64,000 nt of DNA from an uncultured Sphingomonadaceae bacterium (GCA_937996655.1 CALKUK010000011.1:62001-126000); one strand, 5' to 3'. Shown: positions 33,370-42,291, counted from the stretch's first letter. Made by a program: numbers and translations. Notes: generated by a model from the letters alone, not told the origin.

Positions 33370-34589
33370 GTGTCGTCAGCTTCAAGGGCTTTGGAGGCGC
33401 GCGGCTGGAAGCGGATGACCTTGGGTCACCTGATGCGCCCGCGGTCCTCCTGATCCACGGCGGCGGCCAGACCCGTCAGGTGTGGGATGCCGCCGCGCAC
33501 GGGCTTGTTGCTGCCGGGCGGCGTGTCATCAATCTGGACTTGCGCGGGCATGGCGGCAGCGAGTGGCCGGCTGACGGGCGCTATGATTTTGAAGCATTTG
33601 TTGAAGATGTGCGCGCTGTTCTAGCCCAGCTGGGTTGCCGACCGGTGGTCGTCGCTTCAACGATGGGCGGTTGGATCGCAACCGTCGCTTTGGGCGGTGA
33701 TGCTGCCGTCTTGGCTTCAGGTCTGGTCATGGCCGACTTGCCGACACAGGTGGATGAAGCGACGACGCGGTCCATCAGTGATCGGCTTCGTCTGCGCGTC
33801 GGGGCTGAACAAACACCTCACTGGGATGTGCGCCTGCTCGACAAGTTTGACGTCGCAGATATGCCACAAAAGCTGAGTGGGGCGGCCTCTCAAATATCGA
33901 TCCCGGTCCTTTATGTACGCGGCGCCTTGAGCGCACTTGTTACGAACAAACAGGCCGCTGCCTTTGTCGCGGACATGCCCAATGCTGAATTTGCCGAAGT
34001 CGATGATGCCGATCTGTTGGTCACGCCCGAGCGGATGGAGGTGTTCAATGGCCTGCTGCTCGAGTTTCTGGAGCGTCGTCAACCCCTCGCGCCTGCCCAA
34101 TATCAGTCCGGCTCGGATGCCCGCACCTTTCGTGACGCGCTTGGCTGCTTTGCGACGGGTGTCACGATCGTTACAGCCGTCGCGCCTGATGGGTCGCCCA
34201 TCGGATTGACGGCCAACAGCTTTACTTCCGTCTCGCTTGATCCGCCGCTGCTTCTGGTCTGCATCGCAAATTCAGCCGGCAGCGCAGATGTTTTGCGGTA
34301 CGCCGATTGCTTTGGCGTCAACGTTCTCCAGATCGGGCAGCAGCCCACCTCCAACCGTTTTGCCGGCAAGGGCGAAGACCGCTTTGCCGCCACGCCCTGG
34401 GAGCCCGGCGAGGGTGGCGTTCCCGTGCTGAGCGGATCGCTCGCCAGTTTTGAATGCAAGCGATTTTCGGTGAACGACGGCGGCGACCACTTCATCCTTG
34501 TCGGAGAAGTGACACGTGCGACATTTGAGCCGCGCCGTGATCCGCTCCTCTATTTCAAGGGCAAGTACCGCCGCCTTCATTTCGCATGA
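33366..34589 (+). CDS. Fusion: alpha/beta-hydrolase fold without triad plus flavin reductase domain
   Basis: A 407-residue two-domain protein. Residues 1-240 are an alpha/beta-hydrolase fold (LLIHGGGQ, NLDLRGHGGSEWPADG), but the nucleophile elbow reads VASTMGGW, placing Thr99 where Ser is expected, and there is no histidine from residue 153 to 240, so the catalytic His is absent. Residues 252-407 are a flavin-reductase-like FMN-binding split barrel (TFRDALGCFATGVTIVTA, GLTANSFTSVSLDPP, GGDHFILVGEV), the HpaC type that supplies reduced flavin to monooxygenases. No flavin monooxygenase is next to it. ATGA overlap with the GntR fixes the start. Confidence 0.85.
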   Translation: MSVVSFKGFGGARLEADDLGSPDAPAVLLIHGGGQTRQVWDAAAHGLVAAGRRVINLDLRGHGGSEWPADGRYDFEAFVEDVRAVLAQLGCRPVVVASTMGGWIATVALGGDAAVLASGLVMADLPTQVDEATTRSISDRLRLRVGAEQTPHWDVRLLDKFDVADMPQKLSGAASQISIPVLYVRGALSALVTNKQAAAFVADMPNAEFAEVDDADLLVTPERMEVFNGLLLEFLERRQPLAPAQYQSGSDARTFRDALGCFATGVTIVTAVAPDGSPIGLTANSFTSVSLDPPLLLVCIANSAGSADVLRYADCFGVNVLQIGQQPTSNRFAGKGEDRFAATPWEPGEGGVPVLSGSLASFECKRFSVNDGGDHFILVGEVTRATFEPRRDPLLYFKGKYRRLHFA

Positions 34590-34622
34590 CGGCTGGACAG
34601 GTCGATCAAAAGAACATTACAC

Positions 34623-34638
34623 ACCTAGTTAGATAAGT
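34623..34638. promoter_or_regulatory. GntR/FadR-type operator-like site
   Basis: ACCTAGTTAGATAAGT ends 16 bases before the ATG of the thiolase-like gene at 34655. It matches the site before the TonB receptor at 14 of 16 positions. A bound regulator here would block transcription of the thiolase/DUF35/CoA-transferase operon. Confidence 0.5.
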
Positions 34639-34654
34639 AGAATCGGAGAGAGAA

Positions 34655-35872
34655 ATGGCTTGGTCCCATCAGGACAAGACTGCCATCGTCGGGATCGGCG
34701 CGACGGACTATTATGTGCGCGGGAAGAGCTGGCCCCGCACGATCAACGACATGGCAGCCGAGGCAATCATGAATGCCTGCGCCGATGCCGGGATCAGCCA
34801 CAAGCAGATTGATGGCTTTGCCTATTACTCGACCGCTGGTGCGGGCTATCTCGACAAGTTCGATACGGCTAGCCTCATGGAAACGCTGGGCATGCCGCAT
34901 ATCAGCTATTCGGCAACGCTGACGTCCGGCGGCGGTGGTTGCCCCGGCGCGATCGGCCTTGCGACCGCAGGCCTGATGAACGAGGACTGCACCTACACCG
35001 TGACGTTGATGGCGCTGCAGCAATTGCCGCAGCACCGCTTGGGCGTCGTGTTCGGGGCGTCAGCCCCCAATCCGGAAAACAGTTTCTTGCAGCCGTCCGG
35101 TCTCGTGGGGCCAGGCCATCTCATGTCGATGCTCACGCGTCGGCATATGCACCTGTATGGGACCAAGCCCGAGGCACTGAAAGAGATCGTGCAGGCCACA
35201 CGCGCCAACACGCACAACCGCCCGAAGGCGGTGCGCCGCAATCCGCTTAGCGATGAAGAATATTGGGGTTCGCCCATGTTGGCTGATCCGCTGCGTCGTC
35301 TGGATTTCTGCCTTGAAACCGACGGAGCTGTGGCTGTTATCACCACCACCATGGACCGCGCCAAAGACTGTCGGCACAAGCCGGCCGTCGTCCATGCCTG
35401 CGCGCATGGTGGCCAGCGTGAATGGGGCCGCGCCTTTGCGTGGATGGGCATGCCCGATCCGCACTTCGCGTCATCCGGGCACAAGTTTACGGCCGACCGC
35501 GTCTGGGCGCAGTCTGGCTTGAAGGCGCAGGATATGGACGTTGCGCTGATCTATGATCATTTCTCACCCATGGTCCTTATGCAGCTGGAAGATTACGGCT
35601 TTTGTGAAAAGGGGGAGGGCAGCGACTACGTCCTTTCCGGCAAGATCCGCTATGACGCTGCAACCGGTGGCAAAGTGAATGGCGGCGTTCCCGTCAACAC
35701 GCATGGCGGCAACCTCAACGAAGCCTACATCATCGGCATGACGCACATTGTGGAAGGCGTGGAGCAGGTGCGCGGCACCGCCATCAATCAGGTGAAAGAC
35801 GCCGAGTTCGCTCTTGTGTCCGGCGGCCCTGCTTCGCTTCCCGTTTCCAGCCTTATTCTCCGGAGAGCCTGA
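34655..35872 (+). CDS. Thiolase-like lyase (SCP2-thiolase / Ltp2-like), partner of DUF35
   Basis: A 405-residue thiolase-fold protein: TAIVGIGATDYYVRGKS at the start, DVALIYDHFSPMVLMQLED and the HGG block VNTHGGNLNEAYIIGMTHIV near the end. The usual nucleophile segment is TSGGGGCPGAIGLA with Cys96 in a doubtful register. The layout is that of Ltp2-like aldolases, which with a DUF35 partner release side chains from steroid-type CoA esters by retro-aldol cleavage. The DUF35 gene follows after one base, supporting a complex. GGAGAGAG precedes ATG 34655. Confidence 0.87.
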   Translation: MAWSHQDKTAIVGIGATDYYVRGKSWPRTINDMAAEAIMNACADAGISHKQIDGFAYYSTAGAGYLDKFDTASLMETLGMPHISYSATLTSGGGGCPGAIGLATAGLMNEDCTYTVTLMALQQLPQHRLGVVFGASAPNPENSFLQPSGLVGPGHLMSMLTRRHMHLYGTKPEALKEIVQATRANTHNRPKAVRRNPLSDEEYWGSPMLADPLRRLDFCLETDGAVAVITTTMDRAKDCRHKPAVVHACAHGGQREWGRAFAWMGMPDPHFASSGHKFTADRVWAQSGLKAQDMDVALIYDHFSPMVLMQLEDYGFCEKGEGSDYVLSGKIRYDAATGGKVNGGVPVNTHGGNLNEAYIIGMTHIVEGVEQVRGTAINQVKDAEFALVSGGPASLPVSSLILRRA

Positions 35873-35873
35873 C

Positions 35874-36302
35874 ATGAGCTACGGACCCGCACGCGCCCTT
35901 CCGGGCGACCAGATCAAAATCACGACCAATCCCGATACTGAACCCTTTTGGGAAGCCGCCAAAGAGCACAAGCTGACCGCCTGCCAGTGCGGCGACTGCG
36001 GCAAGTTCCGCATGCCGCCGACGCCGGTCTGCCCGGAATGTGGCAGCCGCAAGAAGGATTGGCCTGCACTTCCCGGCACGGCGACAGTGTTCAGCTATGT
36101 CGTGTGCAACAAGAATCCGAAGAACGGCGAGGACTATATCTATGTCCCCATCGTCGTCGATCTGGATGGCGCGCCCGGTGCACGGCTGAACGCCAATGTG
36201 TCCGGCTGCAACGCAGAGGATGTGACCATCGGTATGAAGGTGACGGTCGACTGGACGCCCATTCAGGATGGATGGGTCCTGCCCAACTTCAAGAAGGCGT
36301 AA
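35874..36302 (+). CDS. DUF35 OB-fold protein with zinc ribbon
   Basis: A 142-residue protein with an N-terminal helix, a rubredoxin-like zinc ribbon (CQCGDCGKFRMPPTPVCPECG, Cys pairs near residues 41 and 58) and a C-terminal OB fold (TATVFSYVV, VPIVVDLDGAPGARL, VTVDWTPIQDGWVLP). DUF35 proteins act as subunits of thiolase-like lyases and 3-ketoacyl-CoA-handling complexes, binding the CoA ester. It starts one base after the stop of the thiolase-like gene and precedes the double CoA-transferase by six bases. The start ATG 35874 is the only one matching the family length. Confidence 0.9.
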   Translation: MSYGPARALPGDQIKITTNPDTEPFWEAAKEHKLTACQCGDCGKFRMPPTPVCPECGSRKKDWPALPGTATVFSYVVCNKNPKNGEDYIYVPIVVDLDGAPGARLNANVSGCNAEDVTIGMKVTVDWTPIQDGWVLPNFKKA

Positions 36303-36308
36303 GCCCCC

Positions 36309-38513
36309 ATGCTGAGCGATTTGCGCATTGTTGAAATTGGTGAAGGGATGGCAGTCCAGGTTGCCGGGCTCATGCTCAGCGAACTGGGTGCCGATGTGTT
36401 GAAGGTGGAGCGCCCCGGCGGCGATCCGTCGCGCGGGACAGCACCCTTTGCAAACTGGAACCGCGGCAAGCGCAGCCTCGAATTGGATCTGGATACGGAT
36501 GAAGGTCAGGCAGCCCTCCGCGAACGGCTGGCAGGCGCGGACGTGCTACTCCACCAATTCAGTCCGGCACGGGCAAAGCGGCGCGGGCTGGACGATGCCA
36601 CGCTCGCCGCTGCATTTCCGAAGCTCGTCGTCTGCGGCATCACGGGCTCTCCGCACAACCATCCGGATGTCGAACGGTCCAATGACGAATTGCTCGTCGC
36701 GGCACGGTGGGGCTTTCTTTACGAAAATGACGGCTATCGCGCCGGCCCGATTGTCTGGCGGTATCAGACCGGCAATTGGGGGGCGGCGCATCTCGCGGCA
36801 GGCGGTATCTTGGCCCGTTTGGTCGAGCGGCTGACGTCCGGCCGGGGCGGAGCTGCACACACATCGCTCGCGCAGGGAATGTTGTCGCAAATTCCGCTGG
36901 TGTGGGCGCGCAACAGCAAGGGGCCGATGCCCAGTCCGGTCACCTATCCGCTTGGTCCGCGCGCGATGGACCAGCAATTGTACCAGTGCAAGGATGGGGA
37001 CTGGATCCAGATCATGGACCCCACGCGCCAGCTCGATTACGCGACTCTTCCCACGATGTGGGATGTGTTGGCCGAAGGGGCCGACCTCTCAACCGAACAT
37101 GGTACAAAGGCTGCGTTCCGGCAGCGACCTTTGGCAGATTGGCTTGCTGATTTGCGCGCCATCGATGTTGCTGTGGAACCTGCGTTCCCGATGGGCGAAG
37201 TCCTCAAGCATGAGGATGTTCGCGCGAATGGATATGTCATCGGGATTGACGATCCTGAACTCGGCAAGACCACCCAGCCAAATATCCCTTTCCATACAGA
37301 TGCTCCGTTGAAAACGGGCCACGCCGCTCCGCGTCTGGGTGAAGGTGGGGCAGATGACTGGAAGGCGGCGGGTGCGCCCGCCGGTTCGAATGGTCAGGCA
37401 CCACATCCGCTCGCCGGAACCCGCGTGCTCGATCTCGGCATGTTCCTCGCCGGACCGATGGGGCCATCGCTTATGGGCGATATGGGCGCCAACGTTATCA
37501 AGGTGGAGTCGCTGACGGGCGACCGTATCAGGTTCATGCACCGTTATTATCAGGCGGCGGCCCGTTCCAAACGGTCACTGGCGCTTGACCTCACCAAGCC
37601 CGAAGCCCAGCCGATCCTTGTCCGGCTGATCCAGTGGGCAGAGGTGCTGCACCACAATATGCGCTTCAAAGGCGCCAACAAGCTTGGCCTCTCGGAAGAG
37701 GCGATCCGCAAGCACAATCCGGACATCGGCTTTTCCTATGTCAGCGCCTATGGCCAGCGCGGCAACCGTGGCGATTGGCCGGGCTATGACTCGATCTTCA
37801 ACGCGATTGCCGGTTGGGAATTTGAGAATGCCGGGGAGGGGAATCCACCCGTCTTCAACCGTCCTGGCACAATGGACGTGCTGTCCGCCCAAAGCTGCTT
37901 CGTCGGCACGATGGCGCTGCTCTACGCGCGCCGCGCGCATGGCAAGGGTTACGGTCTCCACACCTCGCTGCTCGGCGTCTCTGCCTTTTCGCAGGGGGAG
38001 CGGCTGTTGCGTGCGGATGGCAGTTTGACAGACACTTGGCATCTGAACAGTGATCAGACCGGCTATAGCCCCTGGCATCGCATTTACGAATGCGCCGATG
38101 GCCAGTGGATCGCCATTGCGGCCCATTCGGAGCCCGGACGCGTCGCCGTCCGGTCGGTTCTGGGTGAAGACCCGGCAGGCTATGTCGAGGCAGCCAAGGC
38201 CCGGACTTCCGCTGACTTGCTCGCTGCACTGGAATCCGCGGGCGTGGGATGTGACGCAGTGCTGTTCGAGGATGCCATGAACCGCTTCTTCGATAACCCG
38301 CTCAATCGCGAGCTGGGTCTGGTCGCCGTGACGTCACAACCGATGTATGGTGAGATCGAGCAGCCCGGCGAGTTCTGGGATTTTGGCGATCTGTCCATGA
38401 ACATCGTCCACGCCCCGCCAGCCATTGGCCAGCACAGTGACGAGATCATGCGCGAGATTGGCTATTCGGATTCTGAGATCGCGGCGTTCCGCGAGGCGAA
38501 GATTATCGGCTAG
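36309..38513 (+). CDS. Two-domain CaiB/BaiF family III CoA-transferase
   Basis: A 734-residue tandem CoA-transferase: domain 1 starts at residue 1 (LRIVEIGEGMAVQVAG), domain 2 at about 360 (LAGTRVLDLGMFLAGPMG). By alignment to the FRC active-site helix, domain 2 has D523 (GTMDVLSAQS) at the catalytic Asp, whereas domain 1 has Asn156 (YQTGNWGAAH). It therefore looks like a single-chain dimer with one working half, as at 25175. It follows the thiolase-like and DUF35 genes, so it likely activates or recycles the CoA ester handled there. The stop overlaps the convergent kinase stop by four bases. Confidence 0.87.
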   Translation: MLSDLRIVEIGEGMAVQVAGLMLSELGADVLKVERPGGDPSRGTAPFANWNRGKRSLELDLDTDEGQAALRERLAGADVLLHQFSPARAKRRGLDDATLAAAFPKLVVCGITGSPHNHPDVERSNDELLVAARWGFLYENDGYRAGPIVWRYQTGNWGAAHLAAGGILARLVERLTSGRGGAAHTSLAQGMLSQIPLVWARNSKGPMPSPVTYPLGPRAMDQQLYQCKDGDWIQIMDPTRQLDYATLPTMWDVLAEGADLSTEHGTKAAFRQRPLADWLADLRAIDVAVEPAFPMGEVLKHEDVRANGYVIGIDDPELGKTTQPNIPFHTDAPLKTGHAAPRLGEGGADDWKAAGAPAGSNGQAPHPLAGTRVLDLGMFLAGPMGPSLMGDMGANVIKVESLTGDRIRFMHRYYQAAARSKRSLALDLTKPEAQPILVRLIQWAEVLHHNMRFKGANKLGLSEEAIRKHNPDIGFSYVSAYGQRGNRGDWPGYDSIFNAIAGWEFENAGEGNPPVFNRPGTMDVLSAQSCFVGTMALLYARRAHGKGYGLHTSLLGVSAFSQGERLLRADGSLTDTWHLNSDQTGYSPWHRIYECADGQWIAIAAHSEPGRVAVRSVLGEDPAGYVEAAKARTSADLLAALESAGVGCDAVLFEDAMNRFFDNPLNRELGLVAVTSQPMYGEIEQPGEFWDFGDLSMNIVHAPPAIGQHSDEIMREIGYSDSEIAAFREAKIIG

Positions 38514-39898
38514 TCGGAAAGCGACGCAAACCGCGTCTTTGCAAGCCCGCCCATGGCATCTGCCATGAGTGCTGCTTCGCGCGTGACGTGGCTGTTGGCA
38601 AGGCGGATGGCGGTTTCGCGGTCCAAGGTTCCGTCCTTGACTGCCGCGCAATAGGCTGCCCAAGCCTCGGCATGCTCGGCAAAATCCTGTCCCAGCGCCG
38701 CGCCAATCTCTGCCCGTTCGGCCTCATGGAAGGCGGGCTCGAACCGCGCAATATCGCGCCACCACTTCACAAGCCGCGCGAGACCCTTGGCTTTCACAGT
38801 CGCCTGTTGATCTGTCAGCCGGGGGACGATCATGTCCCGGATATCGTCGAGCGCGATCTCAAAGCTGCGCTGGTGCGCGCCGGGCGGGGCGTCTGGCAGT
38901 ATGACCGGGTCCAGCGCAATGCCAGCGGCCTCAGCTAACGCTTCAGACAGCACGCGACGGTGGATCGTCGAATAGACCATGTTCATGCCCAGATTGGGCG
39001 GCGGCGGGGCGTCAGGATCGTTGAAGCGGGCGGCGCGCGCAAAGCCGGTCTGGAACAACAGCCGCCAATACCGGACGCGCGCCAGATCGACCTTGTGGCC
39101 ACCAGCCGCCTCATAAGCCGCAAATGCCTGCGGCAGCGGCACGAAGGGCTGGAACAGCATTCGCAGGCACAGCATCGCCAGATCTGCCATCGGATCGCCA
39201 TAATGGACGAGCTCCCAATCCAGCAGGATAGTGACTTTGCCATGTGCGTACAGAAAATTGGCCGGCCCTGCATCGCCATGGACAATCACCGGCGCTGGAA
39301 GGTTGTTCGGGACGTTGTCAGCCAGCCAGTCGATGCTGAGCTGGAGCAGAGGGTCCCAGTCCTTGCCGCTGTTGCGTGACCGCAGCAGATCAAGCCGCTG
39401 GACGATGAGTGTGGGAATTGGGTCTACCGGACCCATGCCTTCAACAGGAGATGCCACGACATCAACCTGATGCAGACGGGCCAACTGATCCAAGAAATCC
39501 GTTGCGACGGCCATGCGGTCTTCCACGTTGGCCAGTTTGTTGAAGTTGGCTTCCCCGTCAACAAAGCCGCCGATCAGTGCGCGCATCTCCGGTATCGCCG
39601 CGATGAAAGGCGCCACGCGTACCCCGGCCGCCTTGTGCTGGGTCGACAGGGCCTTGATCACCGCCGCCTCACGTAGAAACGCCGCATCGTCGCCTGCGCC
39701 TGCCCGGTGAACGTCATAGTTCATATAGGCCGTCTGGCTGCGCGCATCGCTCCAGCGTAAATCCAATTCCGCCCCCTCGCGCGACGCTCCACCTCCGCCG
39801 CGCGGACGGACGCCAGTTATCTCGGCGCCAGACGCGTTTTGAACGGCGTCAAACAAGCCATCTGGCAAGAGCGCAGCGAGGGGAGTTGCCTTGGTCAT
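38510..39898 (-). CDS. Phosphotransferase, APH (aminoglycoside phosphotransferase-like) family
   Basis: A 462-residue kinase-fold protein. The catalytic loop VIVHGDAGPANFLY (Asp and Asn ligands) and the metal-binding ILLDWELVHYGDPMADLA are intact, typical of the APH family. The C-terminal about 130 residues are extra helices. Relatives near acyl-CoA dehydrogenases (ACAD10/11-like) phosphorylate hydroxyacyl-CoA so that phosphate can leave; with many CoA enzymes around, a similar role is possible but unproven. The ATG 39898 has no clear ribosome-binding site and lies within a GTCATATATGAC palindrome, so a leaderless start or a somewhat later start is possible. Confidence 0.85.
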   Translation of the reverse strand: MTKATPLAALLPDGLFDAVQNASGAEITGVRPRGGGGASREGAELDLRWSDARSQTAYMNYDVHRAGAGDDAAFLREAAVIKALSTQHKAAGVRVAPFIAAIPEMRALIGGFVDGEANFNKLANVEDRMAVATDFLDQLARLHQVDVVASPVEGMGPVDPIPTLIVQRLDLLRSRNSGKDWDPLLQLSIDWLADNVPNNLPAPVIVHGDAGPANFLYAHGKVTILLDWELVHYGDPMADLAMLCLRMLFQPFVPLPQAFAAYEAAGGHKVDLARVRYWRLLFQTGFARAARFNDPDAPPPPNLGMNMVYSTIHRRVLSEALAEAAGIALDPVILPDAPPGAHQRSFEIALDDIRDMIVPRLTDQQATVKAKGLARLVKWWRDIARFEPAFHEAERAEIGAALGQDFAEHAEAWAAYCAAVKDGTLDRETAIRLANSHVTREAALMADAMGGLAKTRFASLSD

Positions 39899-39905
39899 AT
39901 ATGAC
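39894..39905. promoter_or_regulatory. Palindrome GTCATATATGAC at the kinase start
   Basis: A perfect 12-bp palindrome covering the first codon of the kinase gene in the divergent gap with the M20 amidohydrolase. It could be an operator, but the start codon context alone may produce part of it. Confidence 0.35.
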
Positions 39906-39969
39906 TTGGTAATCTATGTCGCGTCACGATAGCAAGCGGCGCAATTGCCGAACGTTTGGAGAGAAGCTC

Positions 39970-41319
39970 ATGCCGATAAAGAGGAAGCTCAGCGCCGCTC
40001 GCGCTGCATTTTTGATTACTTTGCCAGCACTTGCAGTCGCCAGCACATCTCCTGTCCACGCCGAACCTACGGCAGCCGCAACGCGCATCTCCTCTGTGCT
40101 GGATCGCGGCTATCCTGCGCTTGATGCTCTTTACAAGGATATCCACGCCCACCCGGAAGTCGGTTTTCAGGAAAGGCGGACAGCCACCTTGCTCGCAGCC
40201 CGGATGCGAAAGCTTGGCTTCACTGTTACCGAAGGGGTCGGCGGTACGGGTGTCGTCGCGGTTCTGCGTAATGGTGAGGGGCCTACGGTCATGGTGCGCG
40301 CAGAAATGGATGCGCTTCCCATGGAGGAAAAGACCGGCTTGCCCTATGCCAGCAAAGCCAAGCAGGTTGTCGACGGCAAGGAGAGCTTTGTCGCGCACAG
40401 CTGTGGCCATGATGTTCACGTCACGTGGTGGGTCGGCACAGCGGAAGCGCTGATGTCGATGCGGGACGCTTGGAAAGGTACATTGGTATTCGTCGGCCAG
40501 CCATCTGAAGAAACGGTGGGTGGCGCGCGCGCGATGATTGCGGACGGCCTGTTCACGCGTTTTCCAAAACCGGATTTCGCCTTTGCGGCACACACAAGCA
40601 ACATGCCGGCCGGAATGCTTTTCGTGAAAGCCGGGGTCAGCTCATCAGCGGCTGACAGCTATGAAATCACTTTTCATGGCCGCGGTGGCCATGGCTCCAT
40701 GCCCAACGCAACTATCGACCCCATCGTGATCGGTGCGCGTTTTGTCAGTGATGTCCAGACCGTCATCAGTCGAGAAAAGGATGCGGCAGCATTTGGTGTG
40801 ATCACCATCGGATCGTTCCAAGCCGGCACTGTTGCAAACATCATTCCCGACGACGCGGTGGTCAAAGTCAACCTGCGCTCGCATGCTGCGGCTGTTCAAC
40901 AATTGCTGAAGGACGGTGCCGTGCGCACGGCCAATGCGTCGGCTGCCATGGCCAAAGCGCCGCCGCCATCGATCAAGCCGCTGTCAGGGACGCCCGCACT
41001 TGTAAACGATCCGGATCTCGCCAAACGCATGGCGGACAAGCTGATGCCAACCTTTGGAAAGCGGCTCATCTTCGTCCCCGCCACGGTCCCTCCGGCGTCG
41101 GCCAGCGAAGACTTCTCGGAAATTGCCGAAGCTGGAATTCCATCCTTGATGTTCGGGATCGGCAGTTTTGATCCGGTGATGATCGCCGATTATCAGCAAC
41201 GCGGTCAGCCATTGCCGGTCAACCATTCTCCCTATTACGCACCGCAGCCCGAACCGACGATCCGCGCCGGCGTTACCGCGCTTGCTCTGTCGGTCCTGGC
41301 CGTCGCGGCGCCGCGCTAG
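39970..41319 (+). CDS. M20 family amidohydrolase, exported
   Basis: A 449-residue M20 metallo-amidohydrolase of the hippurate / IAA-amino-acid hydrolase type. A signal peptide (ARAAFLITLPALAVASTSPVHA) points to the periplasm. Metal ligands are visible in SCGHDVHVTWW, GQPSEETVGGARAMI and SASEDFSEIAE, and the lid domain has GRGGHGSMPNATIDP. It should split N-acyl or conjugated amino acids, releasing an acid. GGAGAG precedes ATG 39970; the open frame upstream lies in the intergenic gap. It may free the substrate acid from an amide before import, though this is only inferred from location. Confidence 0.88.
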   Translation: MPIKRKLSAARAAFLITLPALAVASTSPVHAEPTAAATRISSVLDRGYPALDALYKDIHAHPEVGFQERRTATLLAARMRKLGFTVTEGVGGTGVVAVLRNGEGPTVMVRAEMDALPMEEKTGLPYASKAKQVVDGKESFVAHSCGHDVHVTWWVGTAEALMSMRDAWKGTLVFVGQPSEETVGGARAMIADGLFTRFPKPDFAFAAHTSNMPAGMLFVKAGVSSSAADSYEITFHGRGGHGSMPNATIDPIVIGARFVSDVQTVISREKDAAAFGVITIGSFQAGTVANIIPDDAVVKVNLRSHAAAVQQLLKDGAVRTANASAAMAKAPPPSIKPLSGTPALVNDPDLAKRMADKLMPTFGKRLIFVPATVPPASASEDFSEIAEAGIPSLMFGIGSFDPVMIADYQQRGQPLPVNHSPYYAPQPEPTIRAGVTALALSVLAVAAPR

Positions 41320-41337
41320 TGGTACTGTTGTTGGAGT

Positions 41338-41580
41338 TCAGCAGATGTCGGCTTCGTTGACGACCGGGCGCGCCTCGCGCGTGGCGCGCATGCGGCTTTC
41401 CGCATTGTTCGGGTCTGATGTCAGCACCACATAATCTTCATGCACTTCCAACAATGTTCCCGCGAACGGAAATCCCTGTAGACTGCCGGTCACGCGATAG
41501 CTGACGTTGTCGCCTACCTTGAACGTTGCGGGGTCCATGTTGAATTCAAACGGGCAGTTGTCGCCGTCCATGGCTTGCAT
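41338..41580 (-). CDS. Small protein of unknown function (80 aa)
   Basis: A short soluble protein. Its middle (FKVGDNVSYRVTGSLQG, FAGTLLEVHEDYVVLTS) alternates strands like a small SH3-like barrel, and the C-terminus ends in a charged EARPVVNEADIC. There is a GGAGATCC ribosome-binding site before ATG 41580. It sits convergent to the M20 gene with an 18-base gap. I do not recognise a named family; a small domain binding nucleic acid or a cofactor is possible. Coding-like codon use and a proper start signal make it probably real. Confidence 0.6.
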   Translation of the reverse strand: MQAMDGDNCPFEFNMDPATFKVGDNVSYRVTGSLQGFPFAGTLLEVHEDYVVLTSDPNNAESRMRATREARPVVNEADIC

Positions 41581-41662
41581 TCAGGATCTCCTCAAAATAT
41601 CCGCGTAAAGAACGAAAATGGCACCCTTTTTGAAAACCCTTTGATGAATCTCTGTGGCTAGG

Positions 41663-42271
41663 TCAGCCCGCGCGGGAGGCCGGTTCGGATGACAACCCAA
41701 GTACGCTCTGAATAGCGAGTGTCAGTGCGCCAGCTGACGTTGCTCCATTTGCGGCGAGTACGCTGCCTTGCGCCAGATTTCGGATCAGGATCGAGACCAT
41801 GCGGATGTTGGCCGGGCTGGGTCGCTCCAGCTTTTGGTACACAAGCGTCAGTACCGCATCCAGATTTGCGAGGATTTGTTCAACGTAGGCATCGTAAAGC
41901 GCCGCAAATTCCGGATTTCGCCGCGCGTGCAAACTCAGTTCGATCCAAAAAATGCCGTATACACTTTCGGTCAGATAGCGTTCGAACTGAGCGCCAATGT
42001 CAGCGACGAAGGTGTCAACATCGACGAAGTTGGCGAGCAACAGCCGCCAATTGTCGAGCTCGCTTTTCGCATTGTCGTGCATCAGGCGGAGGATCAGTTC
42101 CTCTTTTGATTTGTAGTTTCCGTAGAACGCGCCGCGCGAATAGCCTGCAGCCTCGGTCAACCGGTCGATTGACGCGCCTGAAATGCCATTGGCGGCAATT
42201 TCGGCGAGCGCGGCTTTATGGACCCGGTCAAGCGTCTGCAACTTGCGTTCAGCCCCGGTCATGCGCGCCAT
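41663..42271 (-). CDS. TetR family transcriptional regulator
   Basis: A 202-residue regulator with a helix-turn-helix in AALAEIAANGISGASIDRLT and EAAGYSRGAFYGNYKSKEEL, followed by a helical ligand domain. ATG 42271 is chosen; the frame is open upstream into the ferredoxin but the extra residues do not match the family. It is downstream of the P450-ferredoxin pair on the same strand, so it may regulate them through the tandem palindromes at 43902-43933 and itself through the 42292-42306 repeat. Ligand unknown. Confidence 0.88.
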   Translation of the reverse strand: MARMTGAERKLQTLDRVHKAALAEIAANGISGASIDRLTEAAGYSRGAFYGNYKSKEELILRLMHDNAKSELDNWRLLLANFVDVDTFVADIGAQFERYLTESVYGIFWIELSLHARRNPEFAALYDAYVEQILANLDAVLTLVYQKLERPSPANIRMVSILIRNLAQGSVLAANGATSAGALTLAIQSVLGLSSEPASRAG

Positions 42272-42291
42272 CGTGACGTTTGCCTTAAAAT

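Noticed and set aside
33366..34589. Reading the hydrolase/flavin-reductase protein as two genes joined by an error
   Set aside because: There is one continuous frame with no ribosome-binding site or start between the domains, and a normal linker of about 12 residues.
41655..41664. CTAGGTCAGC, resembling the ACTAGGTCAAC operator core
   Set aside because: It overlaps the stop codon of the TetR gene, lacks the flanking half and is not upstream of any gene.
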